Assembly: GCA_030849065.1 (NCBI GenBank)
Contig: JASAON010001613.1
Location: 1 to 64,000 of the forward strand
DNA from: Jaenimonas drosophilae
Lineage: Eukaryota > Euglenozoa > Kinetoplastea > Trypanosomatida > Trypanosomatidae
Direction: 5' to 3'
DNA: 64,000 bases
The translations under genes were made by a program, and so were the position numbers. Below the pieces are notes generated by a model. It had not been told where the DNA came from and searched no databases. It saw only the letters and a program-made list of their open reading frames with translations. Positions 34,089 to 43,436 of the stretch are shown in pieces. Position 1 is the first letter of the stretch, and each line of letters opens with the position of its first letter.

Positions 34089-35456
34089 TTAGGCACAGGC
34101 CGTTGTTGGTGATGTGACAGCGTGAAGAACACCGTGGTGATCAAAGGAGATGGTGCACAGCTCAGGTGTTCCACCCACTTCGTCACGGCGGTGCATCCAA
34201 TCAAAGAGGGTGGCCTCTTCACCTGAGTTACCCAGCCGAAACGCGTGGGTGAAGGCACGTCGGCCAGCCATGCCCCTTGATCGCTGGTGGCCGTGAAGAA
34301 CGACGCAGCTGCTGGGCTCCACCCCACGCAGGTCATGCAGAGAAGCACCCACAACCTGGGTCGAAGGAGTGATGCCTACATCCTCCTGCTCTTCATTTCC
34401 CGCACTGTCATCCTCGTCAAGAGCGGAGGACACCCAGACGGGTGTGGCGGGCTGCCGAGGGTCGTAGCAGGCAACGAACACAGCATGCTTCCCTGGCATG
34501 GCGAAGGTGACGACGTAGCATCCCGGCTGGATTGAAGACGGGGGCGTTGATGCGCTTGGATCGCACACAACCCCCGCCTGTACGTCAAGTACTTCCCAGG
34601 TGGATGCATGTAGCTGTGGTGGTGGTGCGAAGCTGTGCTGCGGTTCCAGGGTGGCCCGCTGGTGAATCGTCACCCATGACGGGTAGCTCACCGCACAGGA
34701 TGAGAGATAGTCATCGTGCACCACCGGCACTGACTCGCCATCCACCTCTCCGTCAATGCCACCACACCGTCGCAGCCGAAGATCAAAGACGGCCTTCACG
34801 GATGCCTCTGGACCCGCTGAGAGCAGTCGCGCGGAGGTGGATGATGGGGGAATACGCCGTAGCGGCATCGGCCACGCCATCTCCTCCACCACCGACGTCA
34901 TCCAAAGCTGATCCGCCTCACGTCGGTGGCACAGCAGGTAGCTTCCATCTGGAGCAGCTCGCATCACATTGGTGATGCCCGTGGAGGCAGATGGGCCCCA
35001 GCTATCGCCAATGAAGATGGTGGTGGATGACGGGTAGGGGAGCTCCGCCGTGAAGGAGGCAGGCCTCTCACTCCCATCAGCCAGTGGCACATGGAGCGTG
35101 AGTTGGCTCGCTGAGTCCCCAAGGGCGAGGGTAGGCCACCGACCGCCTCCACCCGGACCGCGCGCAGCATACCAGCCGCAGCCGCAGCACAGCCGCCGGT
35201 GTGGCTGCGGAAGCACACACCCACTCATGGCCTCCGCCTCGTCACCCCAGTTAAGAAGCTCTGCCTCACCAATGCCTGTGCTGGCGGAGTCAGAGGAGTG
35301 GGGGAGGAACACAATGGCTGCTTCGTGTGGTGAGCGTAGGAGGTAAGCGGGCGTTCCTCCATTCACGGGCGAGAGACCGGGTAGTAGGCTAGCCTCCTCC
35401 AAATCTGGCCACTCTATGCGGAGAAGCTGGCACATAGTGGAGCTGAGGTCCAGCAT
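34089..35456 (-). CDS. Unrecognised protein, 455 residues
   Basis: A soluble protein with even codon use over its whole length and no membrane helix or coiled coil. The composition (many Trp, Cys, Pro, Ser and beta-prone stretches such as SYPSWVTIHQRATLEPQ, GCYVVTFAMPGKHAVFVACY and LCTISFDHHGVLHAV) suggests a beta-rich fold, perhaps a propeller. A short acidic insert (LDEDDSAGNEEQEDVG) is near residue 375. I recognise no motif. Confidence 0.75.
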   Translation of the reverse strand: MLDLSSTMCQLLRIEWPDLEEASLLPGLSPVNGGTPAYLLRSPHEAAIVFLPHSSDSASTGIGEAELLNWGDEAEAMSGCVLPQPHRRLCCGCGWYAARGPGGGGRWPTLALGDSASQLTLHVPLADGSERPASFTAELPYPSSTTIFIGDSWGPSASTGITNVMRAAPDGSYLLCHRREADQLWMTSVVEEMAWPMPLRRIPPSSTSARLLSAGPEASVKAVFDLRLRRCGGIDGEVDGESVPVVHDDYLSSCAVSYPSWVTIHQRATLEPQHSFAPPPQLHASTWEVLDVQAGVVCDPSASTPPSSIQPGCYVVTFAMPGKHAVFVACYDPRQPATPVWVSSALDEDDSAGNEEQEDVGITPSTQVVGASLHDLRGVEPSSCVVLHGHQRSRGMAGRRAFTHAFRLGNSGEEATLFDWMHRRDEVGGTPELCTISFDHHGVLHAVTSPTTACA

Positions 35457-35822
35457 GGTGGCCGCTGCTTCCTATGTGAGTGTGTGAGTGGGCTAGGAGA
35501 GGAGCTCCACCAGAAGTGCGCTCTGCATGGAAGGAGGGCCACTCACTGAATCCATCAATACGCAAATTGTGGAGGAGAAGAGAGGGGAGCGAGAATGGAG
35601 TGAGCCCAACAGGTGGCACTATACACCATAACGCATCGACCGTGAATACGGATGGATGGATGACGTTGTGTGCATAACGTAAGTAAAGAAAAGAAGTAGG
35701 ATGACTTAGATTGCAAAAACCGCCGAGAAAGGATCTAGAGGCAACCTCAGCGTGTGAGTGTCGCTCCACATGTTGTCCTTCATCCTTCACTAACACAGAA
35801 GAATGGCAAAGGGTTGCGAGTG
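35457..35822. other. Intergenic region
   Basis: About 370 bases with no gene seen; GA-rich on the plus strand near 35575-35600, hence pyrimidine-rich in the transcript, a plausible splice tract for the 455-residue protein. Confidence 0.5.
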
Positions 35823-36512
35823 CTAGTTGGTCTTCTTGTTCTTGCTCTCTTCAGCAGCGGCCTTGAGAACCTTACGGCGTTGGCTGAGCATGTAGGTATA
35901 CATGACGTAGCTGCCAAAAGGGTAGACCGCGAGAAGAATGAAGCAGATGGCGTTGTACCAGCTGAAGGTGAAGTTGTAGGAGTTTGGCATCTCCACAGTC
36001 CATGGCTTGTTGGCGGCAACGAAGGGAAGGGCCTTGATGAGGCAGCCAATCTCGCCGGTGATACCAACCGGATAGAGAATCATGAAGGCGGAGTAGCGCA
36101 GCCACGTGAGCGAGGCGATCTTCATCTTGAGTAGGTTCAGTGCGTAGAAGTTGTAGCGGATGATCTCGGAGAGGGCCCAGGCGACGACCATCTGCACAAA
36201 GATGGGGCTGACGCGGGAATCGGTATCTCCAATCTCAATCGCACCATAAAGTACAATGAGGCGTGAGAGCACCTGGAGGAAGGTGGTCATAACAGGGCTG
36301 CGAACGAGGCCAAACATGGCGTGAAAAATCTCCAGCACGGCACCCGTTTGGCAAATCACGAGCAGGTCGGCGATGCGTGGGTAAACGCTGGCGATGGTCT
36401 GTGGGTTCCATCCGTGCTCGGCGATCGTGGAGATGACGAGGGCGAGGATGGAGCCCCACCCGAGGGCCATGACCGTGTTGTAGGACAGGAGATAGAGCGT
36501 GGAGAGACCCAT
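35823..36512 (-). CDS. Very-long-chain 3-hydroxyacyl-CoA dehydratase (PTPLA/HACD family)
   Basis: A 229-residue, multi-pass ER membrane enzyme of normal family length that removes water in the third step of fatty-acid elongation. Catalytic Tyr147 and Glu154 lie in RYSAFMILYPVGITGE, with the family's seven-residue spacing. The flanking signature ALSEIIRYNFYAL is also present. The protein ends KKTN, a KKxx dilysine ER-retrieval signal in the right position. It would work with ELO elongases and the ketoacyl- and enoyl-CoA reductases. Confidence 0.95.
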   Translation of the reverse strand: MGLSTLYLLSYNTVMALGWGSILALVISTIAEHGWNPQTIASVYPRIADLLVICQTGAVLEIFHAMFGLVRSPVMTTFLQVLSRLIVLYGAIEIGDTDSRVSPIFVQMVVAWALSEIIRYNFYALNLLKMKIASLTWLRYSAFMILYPVGITGEIGCLIKALPFVAANKPWTVEMPNSYNFTFSWYNAICFILLAVYPFGSYVMYTYMLSQRRKVLKAAAEESKNKKTN

Positions 36513-36784
36513 TCTGCTTTCTGTTCACAAAATAAATCTATGAAGAGACGTTAGGTGTGATGATGAGGATGTCGGTTCACGAGGGTTGCTTGGGAGGGTG
36601 GTGACTGTGTGAGCGGGGTGGACTTACTTGAGAATCTTCACATACACAAAGGCAGGGAAACACGAAGATGAATTCAAGGAAAATGAAGTTGTTCATGATG
36701 ACGCCACAAGAAGAGCGAACAAAACACACATCACATAACTAACAAAGTGAAGAACGATTAAGAAGCTGTGAATCTTCTCGTGGA

Positions 36785-37630
36785 TCAACCAACACGTCGG
36801 CGAGCGGTCTTTGGGCCGGAGCCAAGGACATCGGCCATCATGGACTGCCAATCATCCGCCTCTTTCTCCACCTGGGCAGCGCGCACCTCGCGCTGCTGAG
36901 CGGTGCGCTCCCGCTTCCGTTCGGCCAACTCCCGTCGGCGCTTCTCGCGCTGCTCATCCGTCAGCACCTCACGCTTGCGGAGTTCCTTGTAGATGCGACC
37001 CATGCGGGCATGAGAGAGGGGCACCTCCACCGCCGTTGGGGCGGTGCTGCTGCTGCCCTCCTCCGCATTGGTCATGCGCACGAAGACCGAATCAGAGATG
37101 GTGAGGCGATCAACCACGGCTGGCACAAAGACGCCGCGACGTGGATGAATCACGTGGCAGGCTGCACCACCACAGAGGCCCTCCGCCAACACGGCGGCCT
37201 GATTGAAGGGTCGAAGACCCTCAAAGAGAACCTCCTCCTCAACGTTGTAGCCTAAGATCCACGTGCGGTACCGCTGCCGATCCACGGAGGTGGCGGGAGG
37301 AATGACCGCCAACACGATGCACGCAAGCCACTCCCGGCGGTCGTAGAACACTTCATAGGGTGCAAGGCTGCAGGCCCTCCCTGGTGCTGGGAAAATGATG
37401 ATGGTGGAGCCGTCCTTCTCGTCCACCGTTTTCTTCTGGAATTCCTCCGAGGGGGTGATCTCGATGCACTCATCGTTGTTCAGCTGCTGGGCTATTTCCT
37501 CAAGCTGAGTATTGGAGTCCCGCACAAGAGCAGCGATCTCGGGATCGGCAACATCGGTGAGGAGCTCCTGCAGCCCACTGGTGATCTCCTCGTAGTTGTT
37601 GATGAGCTCCGCACGATCGGCAGAGTTCAT
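36785..37630 (-). CDS. Tudor-like protein related to SMNDC1/ZGPAT
   Basis: A 280-residue protein. Residues 1-50 form a helical hairpin (INNYEEITSGLQELL then a segment ending LEEIAQQL) like that before the Tudor domain of SPF30/SMNDC1 and ZGPAT. Residues about 130-195 (EGLRPFNQAAVLAEGLCGGA then a PAVVDRL strand) fit the ELRPF..GS.C.A...PA.I pattern of a Tudor-like barrel. The C-terminal third is a charged Arg/Glu coiled coil. A role in splicing or chromatin reading is possible but unproved. The start at 37630 is the first ATG after the tract and AG at 37686-37712. Confidence 0.6.
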   Translation of the reverse strand: MNSADRAELINNYEEITSGLQELLTDVADPEIAALVRDSNTQLEEIAQQLNNDECIEITPSEEFQKKTVDEKDGSTIIIFPAPGRACSLAPYEVFYDRREWLACIVLAVIPPATSVDRQRYRTWILGYNVEEEVLFEGLRPFNQAAVLAEGLCGGAACHVIHPRRGVFVPAVVDRLTISDSVFVRMTNAEEGSSSTAPTAVEVPLSHARMGRIYKELRKREVLTDEQREKRRRELAERKRERTAQQREVRAAQVEKEADDWQSMMADVLGSGPKTARRRVG

Positions 37631-37942
37631 GGCTGAAACCACGGAGGGCTGACAATGGGCCAGAATGTAGAGATGTGGTCTGCTACTACAAAGGACAGAA
37701 GGAGATGGGGGGCACAATGAGGAGATCCAAACAACATGCACCAACAAAAAAGCATCACCAGGTGGATATACATATAATGTCTGTGTGGGTTAGCACTCTG
37801 CATGGATATAGCTATACCACCGGCAAGGGTACCAGGGGCAGAACCCCAGAAGCGGCCGTCGTGTTCTGCCATGGTGCATCGATATGTACATTGAGGAGCT
37901 AACCAAGGTTCGTTGAGCTGGCCTTGTGTGGCGAAGGGCATC
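37631..37942. other. Intergenic region
   Basis: About 310 bases holding the splice acceptor at 37684-37714 and the presumed 3' UTR of the ankyrin-repeat gene. No further gene. Confidence 0.5.
37684..37714 (-). promoter_or_regulatory. Predicted trans-splice acceptor for the Tudor-like gene
   Basis: A C/T tract on the minus strand (forward 37690-37712) ends in TTTGTAG, with AG at about 37687-37686. This gives a 5' UTR of about 55 bases and excludes an upstream in-frame ATG. Confidence 0.6.
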
Positions 37943-38938
37943 TCACAAGTCATCCTCGTCCTCCTCTACATCGAGGGCGCCGTCATCCTCCTCCCCCTCC
38001 TCCTCTTCTGCGGCCCGCCGCTCCTCCTCCGCAGCTCGTCGCTGATCCCGCTCTAGCTTGCGCTTCTCCTTCTTTGCCTTGCGCTGCTCAAGCTGGCTCT
38101 CAATCTTTTGCTTCGCCGACTCCACTGAGTGATGAGCGGCGTCGCGTTCCTCGATTGCCTCCCGCAGCACCGCGAGGGTTTTGGTGGAGCCGTTAGCCAC
38201 CGCCATGTGCTCGGCGGTGAGCCCACCAGGAAACGTTCCTGCGGGCAGGTGATCTCCCACCTCCTTGGCGGGGTCGGCGCCGTTGAGGATGAGATGGCGC
38301 ACCGCATCGTGCGCTCTGCCCAGCACTGCCCAGTGAAGTGGGTAGGCGGGGTAGCTACTACGCTTCGATGGCAACCAACGAACCTGCAGCAACGTGATAT
38401 CCGCAGCGCTGTTATCGGCATCCATCCTCGCCGCACTGCTATCACCACACCCGCTACCTCCGTCAGCTGCCCCGGAAGAGGCGGCGGGCTGTGGGGCTAT
38501 GGTGGACGAGACTTCCCTGGATTGAAAGAGCACACCATAGGACTTCACTGTGGCAGGATTGGTGCCGGCTACGAGGAGGCCCATCTTGTTCAGCTCCGCA
38601 GCGATGAAGCGCTGACGCAACTTGCGACGGATGATGAGGCGAAAGCGCTCCAAGTCGGCGCTCTGCTCCTCTGCCTCTGCCTCGATCTCTGCAGGATCGG
38701 CATCACCCTCACCCCAATCCTCATCATCCTCTTCCTCCTCGTCGGGGAGGGAATACATCTCGCGGATGCGCACCATCTCCTCATCGGCATCGATGGCTGC
38801 TTCCTCCTCCTCCTCCAGCTCCTCTTCCTCTAGGTTTTCCACGCCTCCCGGTGCATGTTCGGTGGAGAGCAGCTGCAGCCGCCGTAAATCGTTCTCAAAG
38901 GCTGCCGAACAAATGTCACGTGGACGTAGAATCGCCAT
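37943..38938 (-). CDS. Acidic ankyrin-repeat protein
   Basis: A 331-residue protein. The N-terminal 100 residues are extremely acidic (runs of Glu and Asp at about 37-50 and 66-85). Two ankyrin repeats follow at about 195-265: YPLHWAVLGRAHDAVRHLIL and a degenerate second with LTAEHMAVANGSTKTLAVL. The last 70 residues form a Lys/Arg/Glu coiled coil ending in a second acidic tail. Function unknown; such acidic ankyrin proteins are often protein-protein adaptors. Confidence 0.75.
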   Translation of the reverse strand: MAILRPRDICSAAFENDLRRLQLLSTEHAPGGVENLEEEELEEEEEAAIDADEEMVRIREMYSLPDEEEEDDEDWGEGDADPAEIEAEAEEQSADLERFRLIIRRKLRQRFIAAELNKMGLLVAGTNPATVKSYGVLFQSREVSSTIAPQPAASSGAADGGSGCGDSSAARMDADNSAADITLLQVRWLPSKRSSYPAYPLHWAVLGRAHDAVRHLILNGADPAKEVGDHLPAGTFPGGLTAEHMAVANGSTKTLAVLREAIEERDAAHHSVESAKQKIESQLEQRKAKKEKRKLERDQRRAAEEERRAAEEEEGEEDDGALDVEEDEDDL

Positions 38939-39294
38939 GAGTGTGCTAGTTGCTACCTGTGTAGTTGGGCTGGCTGCAGCAATGTAAATGAACCAGGTTT
39001 GGTGTTGTGTGAGTGACTCCCGGCAGGCGGCACACTACACACACCTCTTGGTCAGTGGGAGAGTGATGTGAGACTAACACACGCGCGAGCACGTATGCTT
39101 AGTGAGCTGCTGGAACCAACATCGAAGAAAAAATTATGGGAGAGAAAGAGAGAGGTAGAGTAGTTGTTAGTGCTCTCGGCAGAGATGAGGTGTTGGTACG
39201 AACCACAGCATTGGCATGAAAAGAGGCTGGTGTTCCTCCCACGGAGGCAGCAAATCTGTGAGCTGAGTGAGGCTCGCTGCGTAGCACACACCAC
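38939..39294. other. Intergenic region
   Basis: About 360 bases with no gene. The minus strand is pyrimidine-rich near 39120-39160, a likely tract upstream of the ankyrin gene. Confidence 0.5.
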
Positions 39295-39591
39295 CTAACG
39301 TAGGGGAGGGATCCCCCCCTCTTGGCGATAGCGCACCGCTGTTGCCAATCCACGACCATCACGCCGCATCGCCCGGTCCTGCAACTCCGCTCGCTCATAT
39401 GCTGCCTGCTGCGACTCCTCCGTGAGGAGTTGTGGCGGCAGCTCACTCGTGCTGTAGCGGCGTACGAGGGCCACCTTGAAGAGAATCCCTGCGAAGAAGA
39501 TTGTTAAGAAGACGTAGGCGTTGCGCCGCGCGGCGTGGAAGCCAACCGCCTCCTCATAGGCCGTGAAGGGTTTGTAGTAGGCTCTGGGCAT
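39295..39591 (-). CDS. Small single-pass membrane protein, 98 residues
   Basis: A short protein with a Tyr-rich start (MPRAYYKPFTAYEEAVGFHA), one hydrophobic helix at about residues 27-44 (YVFLTIFFAGILFKVALV) and a charged C-terminal half of likely helical nature. Size and layout resemble accessory subunits of mitochondrial respiratory complexes, but I recognise no family. The ATG at 39591 is the first in a frame that stays open further upstream without an ATG; an acceptor CAG lies about 20-25 bases before it. Confidence 0.6.
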   Translation of the reverse strand: MPRAYYKPFTAYEEAVGFHAARRNAYVFLTIFFAGILFKVALVRRYSTSELPPQLLTEESQQAAYERAELQDRAMRRDGRGLATAVRYRQEGGIPPLR

Positions 39592-39918
39592 CTCTACGAG
39601 GGTTCCGTAAATCTGCGTGGAGCCACAACAGCTACTACAACAACAGCAGCGAAAAGACTGTGCTAAGTTGTGTGAGCACGCTCCGTCGCGCACCAGGCTC
39701 AACCGCCTTGGCACACAGTGTGTGAGGGTCTAAGACCTTGATCAAGGGAGATGATGAGGAGAGAGAGAAGATGAATGAAGATGGGTGAGCCGGCGGCCGT
39801 CGTAGATGCCTCGGACCTTATCTTGGCATGCATCTGTACCCACGTGACGTATTCTGTGTGGAGAGAGTCGTCGCAACAAGAAACAAATCATCTCACGCAA
39901 TCCCCTTGTCAGGCCCAC
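39592..39918. other. Intergenic region
   Basis: About 330 bases, with a T- and C-rich minus-strand stretch (about 39745-39780) upstream of the small membrane protein. No gene recognised. Confidence 0.5.
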
Positions 39919-41607
39919 CTACTCTTCTGTTCTGCCACTTCTTTCATCCTCTTCATCATCACGCTCCTTTGCTGGTGTTTCCAGCAACTCTGGCCCGAGA
40001 AGGACGTTCTTGGCTCCCGGCCCCTCCTCCATCTCTGCCTCACGCAGATCAAAGAAGAAGGGCTGGCCAGAATAGGCGCGGTCGGCCGTCATGATCCAGA
40101 GCGCAACACGATATGAAGAGGAGGAGGAAGAGGTGAAGGTGGTGAGGCTGCGGCTCGCCCTTGACGATGTGGGCGGCTGCGGCCGTGAGAGCTGCATGCG
40201 TGCAATGCGGCCACAACGGCAGTGGCGGTGAATCGCCGACCTCGCCTCCGCCAGTGTAGAGATTCGTGTTGGCCCCACCTGCAACAACACATCGCCAATG
40301 CGAATGCCCGTCTGGTCGGCCGGACCACCCCGGAAGAGGCCATCAACCACCAACGCGGGCTGCGGAGGGCCACCACCACCGAGGAGCCTACCATCATCAC
40401 TCTGACTGTGCCGCACCCCTTCACGCGGGGCGAGCCACTCTCGCAAATCCACCTGCGCCAATGAAAATCCAACGAAGGGAGGAGGCGGTGCGGTGCGCGG
40501 TTCCTCGCTGGAGTTGCGTCGGCCCAGCGAGGCACCGCCCCCACTCGCGGAACGCGTGTGAGGATCCATCGTGGTTGCGCGCATACGCGCTTGGTACTCG
40601 GCGGTGTATAGGGCCGCCGCCTCCAACACCTCCTCACGTGCTGTGGCGGAGGCTACGCTGCCCTCGCTGCTAACATCCTCCTCATCACCACCATCTGCGC
40701 GTTCTTCAGAGGAGTACACCAAACGCGTAGATACGTTTGCACGTGGTGCGGGGGAGGTGCCAGGGTCACCATCATCAGCGTCGTCGCTGGAGGGGAGAAC
40801 CAAACGAGGAGCGGGAGAGATGGGGCCAATCGGCACAGATGGAGCTCGGCTGGTGCTGTTCCTCGCATCACCACCGCCAACTTCCGCAGCCGCAGCGAGG
40901 GTGTTTGAAGTGAGCCCCTCCACCACAACCACCTCCGCCCCATTTGATGCCTTGTGCTCGGTGCGCACACATCCGTGGTAGAGGAGGAAGGCGGCACAGG
41001 CGAGGGCGGTTGCCAACCACAAAAACGCCACCCAGGCGGATGAGATGCTCGAGCCGCAGGTGCCATCGGCCGTGCCCAAGGACCTACGCTCGCAGAGCAC
41101 CGCGCACGGCATCGCACGAGACCAGCAAACCTCCGACGAGAAGAGCCGATCATCATTGTGCGCCTTTTCCGTGTGAAAGCGGAGCAGTCCCAGCCCATTC
41201 AGCCCCAACTCACCGGTTCCGGCATCTTCCGCATGCGCGTGCTGCCAGCCATCCTCGGGCCTCAGCGTTGAATCTGGCGATGATGATGATGACGCAGAGG
41301 ATGAGGCTGCAGCTTCGCTGGATGAAGGTGGGCTGATGCGCATGTACAGCTCAACCTTCTCTGTCGTCTTGGATCCGCAGAACGGGGCAACGTAGCGCGC
41401 GGCGAACTCAACGCCTGCCCAACTTCCGAAGGACGATACCAACACGCCATCAGCGCTCTCAATCACAACACAGCGGCCGTCTGTGTTTGCTCTACCGACG
41501 GAGGCCGCGTCACCGTGTTGCATTGCCACACAAAGAATCATAATTATCATCATGAACCACTGCAGAGACACCTGCCAACGCTTCATGGACGATTGTGCTT
41601 CCATCAT
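39919..41607 (-). CDS. Signal-peptide, single-pass membrane protein with cytosolic PDZ domain
   Basis: A 562-residue protein. A hydrophobic stretch at about 11-35 is a likely signal peptide. A short Cys-containing ectodomain (about 36-188, six or more Cys) is followed by a membrane helix (about 190-212). The cytosolic part has a low-complexity region and then a PDZ domain at about 415-475: VVDGLFRGGPADQTGIRIGD then VLLQVGPTRISTLAEARSAI. The tail is acidic. It looks like a surface or endomembrane receptor or scaffold. Two starts are possible (41607, or Met8 at 41586, directly before the basic residues of the signal peptide). Confidence 0.7.
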   Translation of the reverse strand: MMEAQSSMKRWQVSLQWFMMIIMILCVAMQHGDAASVGRANTDGRCVVIESADGVLVSSFGSWAGVEFAARYVAPFCGSKTTEKVELYMRISPPSSSEAAASSSASSSSSPDSTLRPEDGWQHAHAEDAGTGELGLNGLGLLRFHTEKAHNDDRLFSSEVCWSRAMPCAVLCERRSLGTADGTCGSSISSAWVAFLWLATALACAAFLLYHGCVRTEHKASNGAEVVVVEGLTSNTLAAAAEVGGGDARNSTSRAPSVPIGPISPAPRLVLPSSDDADDGDPGTSPAPRANVSTRLVYSSEERADGGDEEDVSSEGSVASATAREEVLEAAALYTAEYQARMRATTMDPHTRSASGGGASLGRRNSSEEPRTAPPPPFVGFSLAQVDLREWLAPREGVRHSQSDDGRLLGGGGPPQPALVVDGLFRGGPADQTGIRIGDVLLQVGPTRISTLAEARSAIHRHCRCGRIARMQLSRPQPPTSSRASRSLTTFTSSSSSSYRVALWIMTADRAYSGQPFFFDLREAEMEEGPGAKNVLLGPELLETPAKERDDEEDERSGRTEE

Positions 41608-41852
41608 GCGTGCTTAGGGCTTTGGCATGTGCAGATGGGGAGAAACAGAAACAGAAACAGAAGATGATGATGATGATGATTGCTGGGTGTGTGATACACG
41701 GTACGCATGATGCGAGCATGAGAGACCACGATGATCATTAGGTGAAGCGTGTGAATATGTCGCAAAGAAAAAAAAAGACGTGATAGAGTAGCTTATGCTG
41801 TGTATGAGCTCCTCATGTAGCAGGGAATGTGGGATAACTGGTAGTAGTGGTA

Positions 41853-43436
41853 CTACCATCGAAGCGTTGCCACGGTAGGCGGAGCGTTGAGTGCGGCCTC
41901 GTAGGCCTCCTGCCGGTCAGTGAAGGTGCACCTCCACAGCGACTCACCCGCCTCCTTCACAACACGGGCAATCGCTTCACGGCTGAAGATGATCTCGGCA
42001 GGGGAGGTTGTTGTTGTGCGTCGTCGCGAGAAGGCCTGCTGCACCGCTCGTACATCACACCTCTCGCCATCCACTCCGCGAGCTTGGCCGCCGCCATTGA
42101 GGCAGCCATCTGGGCAGGCCATGAGCTCCACAAACGTAAGTCCAGCGAGAGGGTTCCCCACCTCTCCCTGACGTCGTCGTTTCAGCTTGCGCGTGATGTT
42201 CTGAATCTGCTGAAACCCGTAGGCCACACAAAACGTTTGCTGCGGAAGGGTGCCGCTCTTCACCAACAAGTGGTTCCGATTGCGTTGCGTCTCGTAGAGG
42301 GGATCGAGCTCGCAGAATGGCTGCCCCGATGCCGCCAGCTCCATCGCACGGCGGTAGTAGCCACCGCTCCCCTCCAGCCGGCACCACTCCTCCCTCTCCA
42401 TGGCCGGAGGCGGTTGGGATGCCTCGTTGGAGCAACGCTCGCTATTCAGCCCAGCCCTCCACGGCAGTGTGGCATCCACCTCCCTCATCCACTGCATCAA
42501 CTCCATCGTACTCAACACGAAGTCAGTGAGCTGCACACGTCTTGCGATGTTGCCGTCATCTCCCTTCTTCTCATCCTCCGCCGTGCTTAGAAAATCACGT
42601 GCCGCCTCGAGCTTGCGATCGAAGCATGGTTGGATGGAGAGATGCACCAACTGCACATCCTCCTCCTTCATCAAATCCACCTGCTCTTGTTCGTGTTGGT
42701 CTTGTTGCTGGATGTGGTGCAGCAGCCGACGGCCAACTTGGCCAGCAATCCCTTGTGGGGATAGCACCGGGCATAGATGCTTCAGCACCGTGCCGCCTTG
42801 CTTCTCACAGTAGCACACCCATCCAGGGCAGCTCGATACCATGAGCGGCAGCGTCTCTGGCTCGTGTTGCAGCCGACGAAGATACTCCGCCGCGGTGAAG
42901 TGCGTGGAGAGGTGCGTGGCCCACTCCAAATCCACCACCATCACCGCAGGAAGTGTGGGGCTGCATCCGCAGGACGGTGATGGTCGCGCAAAACGTTCAC
43001 GAAAGAAGCCCGCCACGAGCTCGTAGGCCTCGTCCATGCTGCAGCCCACGTGAGCAGCGATGGAGGCGGCGGATGCCTCGCTGATGCTCACGAGCCACGG
43101 CTGACGTTGATGCGCATCATTCTCAAAGTGCTTCCAGATCTCTTCGCGGCTCTGTGCAGCCACAAGCACCGTTTCTGCCGTCGTTATACAACCACTGCAT
43201 GCCAAACAATCCTGAAGAGTGATGTGCAGTGGCCGAGTTTGTGCGGGCACACTAGCCTCCATCTCGTCAGGACGATGACGTGCGTGTTGGCGCACACCCC
43301 CAAATCCTGCCGCGGGGGCCTCCGTCTCGGTGTTGCTGCTCGTGGCCATGTTTGTTGGCAGCACACACACCGCCGATGGAGCGATGTAGTCGAGGTTCGC
43401 CAGCCTCAGTGATGGAGAGAAGGACGCTGAATCCAT
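41853..43436 (-). CDS. NAR1: Cytosolic Fe-S assembly factor NAR1 (iron-only hydrogenase-like)
   Basis: A 527-residue protein of the NAR1/IOP1 family, part of the cytosolic iron-sulfur assembly pathway, where it links the CIA scaffold to the targeting complex. The N-terminal cluster is supplied by DYIAPSAVC and CLACSGC. The hydrogenase-like core keeps SSCPGWVCYCEK and ACPDGCLNGGGQ. It ends LRW; many CIA clients and NAR1 itself end in an aromatic residue recognised by the targeting complex. The start at 43436 is chosen because an upstream in-frame ATG (43478) is followed at once by the first AG after the polypyrimidine tract and so would be removed by trans-splicing. The chosen start also gives the family's N-terminal length. 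Confidence 0.93.
   Translation of the reverse strand: MDSASFSPSLRLANLDYIAPSAVCVLPTNMATSSNTETEAPAAGFGGVRQHARHRPDEMEASVPAQTRPLHITLQDCLACSGCITTAETVLVAAQSREEIWKHFENDAHQRQPWLVSISEASAASIAAHVGCSMDEAYELVAGFFRERFARPSPSCGCSPTLPAVMVVDLEWATHLSTHFTAAEYLRRLQHEPETLPLMVSSCPGWVCYCEKQGGTVLKHLCPVLSPQGIAGQVGRRLLHHIQQQDQHEQEQVDLMKEEDVQLVHLSIQPCFDRKLEAARDFLSTAEDEKKGDDGNIARRVQLTDFVLSTMELMQWMREVDATLPWRAGLNSERCSNEASQPPPAMEREEWCRLEGSGGYYRRAMELAASGQPFCELDPLYETQRNRNHLLVKSGTLPQQTFCVAYGFQQIQNITRKLKRRRQGEVGNPLAGLTFVELMACPDGCLNGGGQARGVDGERCDVRAVQQAFSRRRTTTTSPAEIIFSREAIARVVKEAGESLWRCTFTDRQEAYEAALNAPPTVATLRW

Noticed and set aside
36590..36705. A 40-codon minus-strand frame with a hydrophobic start and a GTAAGT that looks like a 5' splice site
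   Set aside because: No matching branch or acceptor and no continuing frame; a short hydrophobic frame in T-rich UTR is expected by chance.
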